Assembly (NCBI RefSeq): GCF_000331305.1
Contig: NZ_KB217478.1
Coordinates: 2,153,679-2,217,678, forward strand
Length of the DNA stretch: 64,000 nt
Reading direction: 5' to 3'
From: Calothrix sp. PCC 7103
GTDB lineage: Bacteria; Cyanobacteriota; Cyanobacteriia; Cyanobacteriales; Nostocaceae
Under the pieces are notes generated by a model. That model made no database searches and was not told the origin of the DNA. It saw only the letters and a list, made by a program, of their open reading frames with translations. Made by a program: the position numbers and the translations under genes. Positions 61,816 through 64,000 of the stretch are shown here, one piece after another (the first letter of the stretch is position 1; the number at the start of each line of letters is the position of its first letter).

Positions 61816-61844
61816 GTAACTTGATACCCAACACATTAGGGAAC
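61815..61844. other. Right attachment site of the nifK element
   Basis: The core AGGGAAC (61838-61844) is preceded inside the element by TAACTTGAT-N4-AACACATT, the inverted counterpart of the left arm. The core differs from the left copy at one base, and the crossover falls within an Arg-Ser-Leu codon stretch of nifK. Confidence 0.65.
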
Positions 61845-63120
61845 GGAAGTGCCACAAGTCTTTTTGAATCCAAACAGTGGCGCCTTGACCAAATGGGCTA
61901 GCTTTGAGCATTTCTTCCATTTCAGCCTTAAATTCTTGGTCACCGTTGTTGCAAAGAATGTGAACAGGTTCGGCGCCCATTTCGAGCAAGAATGAAGTAA
62001 CGCTGTAAATAAGGTCAGGGTCGCCGTAGATAGCGAACTTCTTACCGTGAATCCACGCATAAGAGTCAGTCATCGCGTCAACTAAACGACCGCGTTCAAC
62101 TTCCAACTCTTTAGGAATAGCCTTACCAGTAATTTCTGATATAGCCATCAAGAATTCGTCAGTACCCTTAACACCGAAAGGACGAAGAACTTTTGTTTCT
62201 TGCTTCCAGGTTTTCTCGATGTATTCGCGAGTTTTCTGTGTAGTGTAGCGTTGTAAACAAACAGTTGCTTTCGCGTTGATGGTATCAGCTACATCTTCAA
62301 TCTTGGTACCACCTGGGTACATTTGGTACTCACCATCGTTAGGAGCATCAAAGTAATCGCTGGTGTCAGAAACGATGGTATGCTCAACTCCCATTAAGCC
62401 AAGCATATGCTTAACTTCACGGTTGTTACCTACATAGGTATCAAAACCAGAGATAATATTTACTTTACCGTTGGCTTTGCCCTTCTTACCTTCAGTAAGG
62501 TTAAGAAGAATACCCTTCATCATGTTGTCGTAGCCAGTGGTGTGTGAACCAACAAAGCTAGGAGTATGAGCGAAAGGAATTGGTAAATCTTGGGGTACAG
62601 CACCAGCACCTTTAGCGTTGGTAATAAAGGCGCCAAGGTCATCTCCAATAACCTCAGCCATACAGGTTGTGCAAACAGCAATCATTTTGGGCTTATAAAG
62701 TTTGTAAGAAACTTCCAAACCTTCAATCATGTTGTTCAAACCACCGAATACAGCCGCGTCTTCAGTCATCGAAGAAGAAACAGCAGAGCAAGGCTCTTTG
62801 TAGTGACGGCTAAGGTGTGTACGGAAATATGCCACACAACCTTGTGAACCTTGAACGAAAGGAAGAGTTCCTTCAATACCCAGTGCTGCGAACATGGCGC
62901 CTACTGGTTGGCAACCCTTAGCTGGGTTAACAGTTAATGCTTCACGAGCAAAGTTCTTTTCGCGGTATTCCCAACCTTTAGTCCACTCAGAAACACGTTC
63001 AACTTCTGCTGCTGGGTGGGCGCCTTCAAATTGTTCGTGCTTGTTCTTGAAAAGCTTTGTGTATTCTTCTTGCTTGAATAGCTCTAAGTGGTCAACGATT
63101 CTTTCTGGATTCTGTGGCAT
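61840..63120 (-). CDS. nifK: Nitrogenase MoFe protein beta subunit, 5' portion
   Basis: 427 residues of NifK from MPQNPERIVDHLELFKQEEY to WIQKDLWHFRS. P-cluster ligands are at GCQPVGA, GSQGCVAYFRTHLSRHYKEP and TTCMAEVIGDD. Beyond the Ser codon at 61842-61840 the reading frame continues 28 codons into the element and ends at 61756, giving a truncated protein in unrearranged cells. Joined to 32821-33080 the protein is about 511 aa. Confidence 0.95.
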
Positions 63121-63289
63121 TTTCTTTATCTCTTTTGTAGCGTAATGGGTTGATGAGGAAAGTTAGGAGTTATGAGTTATGAGTTTTGTAGAGTTAGGGG
63201 AGTTAGGAGCCACAGATAAACAAACTAGCTGTTAACTCTTAACTCCTCACTCCTCACTCCTAACTCTTAACTAATTCTTAACTTTTTGA
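63121..63289. repeat. nifD-nifK intergenic STRR-type repeats
   Basis: GTTAGGAGTTATGAGTTATGAG (63162-63183) and later TTAACTCCTCACTCCTCACTCC (63239-63260) are heptameric short tandem repeats in opposite orientation, forming a large hairpin in the nifDK transcript. Such repeats are common between Nostocales genes. Confidence 0.65.
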
Positions 63290-63424
63290 TTAAGCAGCTT
63301 TAGCTGTAACTTCAGCTTTTTTCCAAGGAGTGTTGATTAATCCCCAGGTTGGGCTGTTGAGTGCTAAGTCCATATCACGTGCGAAGATTGCAAATCCGTC
63401 ATAACCGTGATAAGGGCCGGAGTA
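63290..63424 (-). CDS. nifD: Nitrogenase MoFe protein alpha subunit, 3' portion
   Basis: The C-terminal 44 residues of Nif[21 protein letters not shown] to the stop. Upstream of TAC (63424-63422) the codons read MHFLE instead of the expected HSWD, so homology ends at the XisA-type core. The rest of nifD lies beyond the right window edge, past the nifD element. The upstream ATG at 63439 is not a native start. Confidence 0.93.
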   Translation of the reverse strand, partial: YSGPYHGYDGFAIFARDMDLALNSPTWGLINTPWKKAEVTAKAA

Positions 63425-63427
63425 TTC
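63417..63427. other. nifD element attachment core
   Basis: Read on the minus strand the site is GAATACTCCGG. It matches the known nifD element core (GGATTACTCCG) in the TACTCCG part, with changes on the element side. It marks the point where nifD homology stops. Confidence 0.75.
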
Positions 63428-64000
63428 TAAGAAATGCATTAGTATTTTATGTTAGATGTTAGCAATGTTTATCTAATACATTGTTTATTGATAACACATA
63501 TATTTCTAAACTGAATGTAGGCTAAATTGATTATTAGGCGAATCACATCTACTCTTCAAATGATGTGTTAAAGTCATTTCTGCATTTTTAAAAAGGCGCC
63601 ACATTTCTATTTCATTTTTTCAACGAGTGTATGCAAGCAAAAATACAGCAAGAATTAGAAATAATTAATCAACGTTTAAAATCAGCAAAAGCAAAAGTAA
63701 CAATTCGCGAATCAAATGGAAGCTTACAGTTACGCGCAACACTACCACTCAAACCAGGTGATAAGAACACAAACGGCGCCGATAGAAAACAGTATAATAT
63801 TAGCTTGAATATTCCCGCTAACTTAGACGGATTAAAAACCGCAGAAGAAGAAGCATATGAACTAGGTAAGTTAATCGCGCGTAAAACCTTTGAATGGAAT
63901 CATAAATATTTAGGTAACGAAGCAATAAAAAAAGACTATAAAAAAATCGGTGAATTATTAGAAAAATTTGAACACGAGTATTTTAAAACACATAAACGCA
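63425..64000. mobile_element. Start of the nifD excision element (continues beyond window)
   Basis: The element begins at the TACTCCGG core. About 200 bp without a gene precede xisA. Only the recombinase end is in the window, so size and cargo are unknown. Confidence 0.85.
63631..64000 (+). CDS. xisA: XisA-type tyrosine recombinase, 5' part
   Basis: 123 codons are visible: MQAKIQQELEIINQRLKSAK, then ESNGSLQLRATLPLKPGDKN, LNIPANLDGLKTAEEEAYEL and GKLIARKTFEWNHKYLG. These match XisA of Anabaena, the enzyme that excises the nifD element. The N-terminus begins about 40 residues later than the long form of XisA, near its internal methionine. The catalytic C-terminal domain is outside the window. 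It reads inward from the element end, and its expression is normally confined to differentiating heterocysts. Confidence 0.92.
   Translation, partial: MQAKIQQELEIINQRLKSAKAKVTIRESNGSLQLRATLPLKPGDKNTNGADRKQYNISLNIPANLDGLKTAEEEAYELGKLIARKTFEWNHKYLGNEAIKKDYKKIGELLEKFEHEYFKTHKR

Larger units (their letters stand above)
33074..61844. mobile_element. nifK excision element, about 28.8 kb, carrying CRISPR-Cas
   Basis: Bounded by AGTGAAC (33074-33080) and AGGGAAC (61838-61844), copies differing at one position and in the same codon phase of nifK. A serine recombinase starts 62 bp inside the left end. The cargo is a complete type I-D CRISPR-Cas locus with three arrays, several defence-type genes (Uma2, DUF1016, DUF4419, KAP NTPase), a GNAT and an EF-G paralogue. 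Element ends are seen directly; excision in differentiating cells is inferred from the nif element family. Confidence 0.88.

Noticed and set aside
63441-63630. Possible extra gene between nifD fragment and xisA
   Set aside because: AT-rich with stops in all frames; probably only the xisA promoter region.

Overview
The window comes from a heterocyst-forming, nitrogen-fixing cyanobacterium (order Nostocales). The evidence is uptake hydrogenase hupS/hupL with the maturation protease hupW, the nifD-nifK-nifE-nifN-nifX-DUF269-DUF683-nifW-hesA-hesB-fdxH series with the heterocyst ferredoxin, a CBS-CP12 protein, and a XisA-type recombinase at a nifD junction. Base composition is AT-rich. The palindrome GGCGCC is scattered through genes and mobile elements alike (about 106 copies by hand count), and I saw no copy of the usual cyanobacterial HIP1 octamer.

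The main feature is programmed genome rearrangement. Four hydrogenase or nitrogenase structural genes are interrupted by developmentally excised-type elements: hupS (element running off the left edge, boundary near 1131), hupL (complete 14.7-kb element, 2186-16876), nifK (complete 28.8-kb element, 33074-61844) and nifD (element running off the right edge from about 63424). In each case a recombinase gene lies at the element edge and reads inward: serine recombinases for hupS, hupL and nifK, and a XisA-like tyrosine recombinase for nifD. Joining across the short direct repeats restores HupL (about 531 aa) and NifK (about 511 aa) in frame.

Layout. 1-1131: end of the hupS element. 1132-2192: rest of hupS and the first six codons of hupL. 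2193-16865: hupL element, which looks like an integrated plasmid. It has an AEP/PriCT/DUF3987 primase-helicase gene carrying internal iteron-like repeats, a ParM/ParR-like partition pair, several small ribbon-helix-helix regulators, a membrane-anchored P-loop ATPase with two further membrane proteins, and a second iteron array. 16870-21143: rest of hupL, a hypothetical gene, a histidine phosphatase, hupW and another hypothetical. 22117-25971: CBS-CP12, a C7-cyclitol (EEVS/DDGS-type) sugar phosphate cyclase, and ctaB. 26552-33080: minus-strand nif operon from its terminator back to the 3' part of nifK.

33081-61838: nifK element. It carries a complete type I-D CRISPR-Cas locus (WYL regulator, cas3, cas10d, csc2, csc1, cas6, cas4, cas1, cas2), two large arrays with nearly identical leaders, a second cas6 next to a third decaying array that is itself split by a MITE, Uma2, DUF1016, DUF4419, GNAT and KAP-NTPase genes, and an EF-G paralogue. 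61840-63424: 5' part of nifK and 3' part of nifD. 63425-64000: start of the nifD element with xisA.

If excision happens as in other heterocystous strains, the nitrogen-fixing cell would lose its chromosomal copy of a whole CRISPR immune system, and would release a circle that carries its own replication and partition genes.
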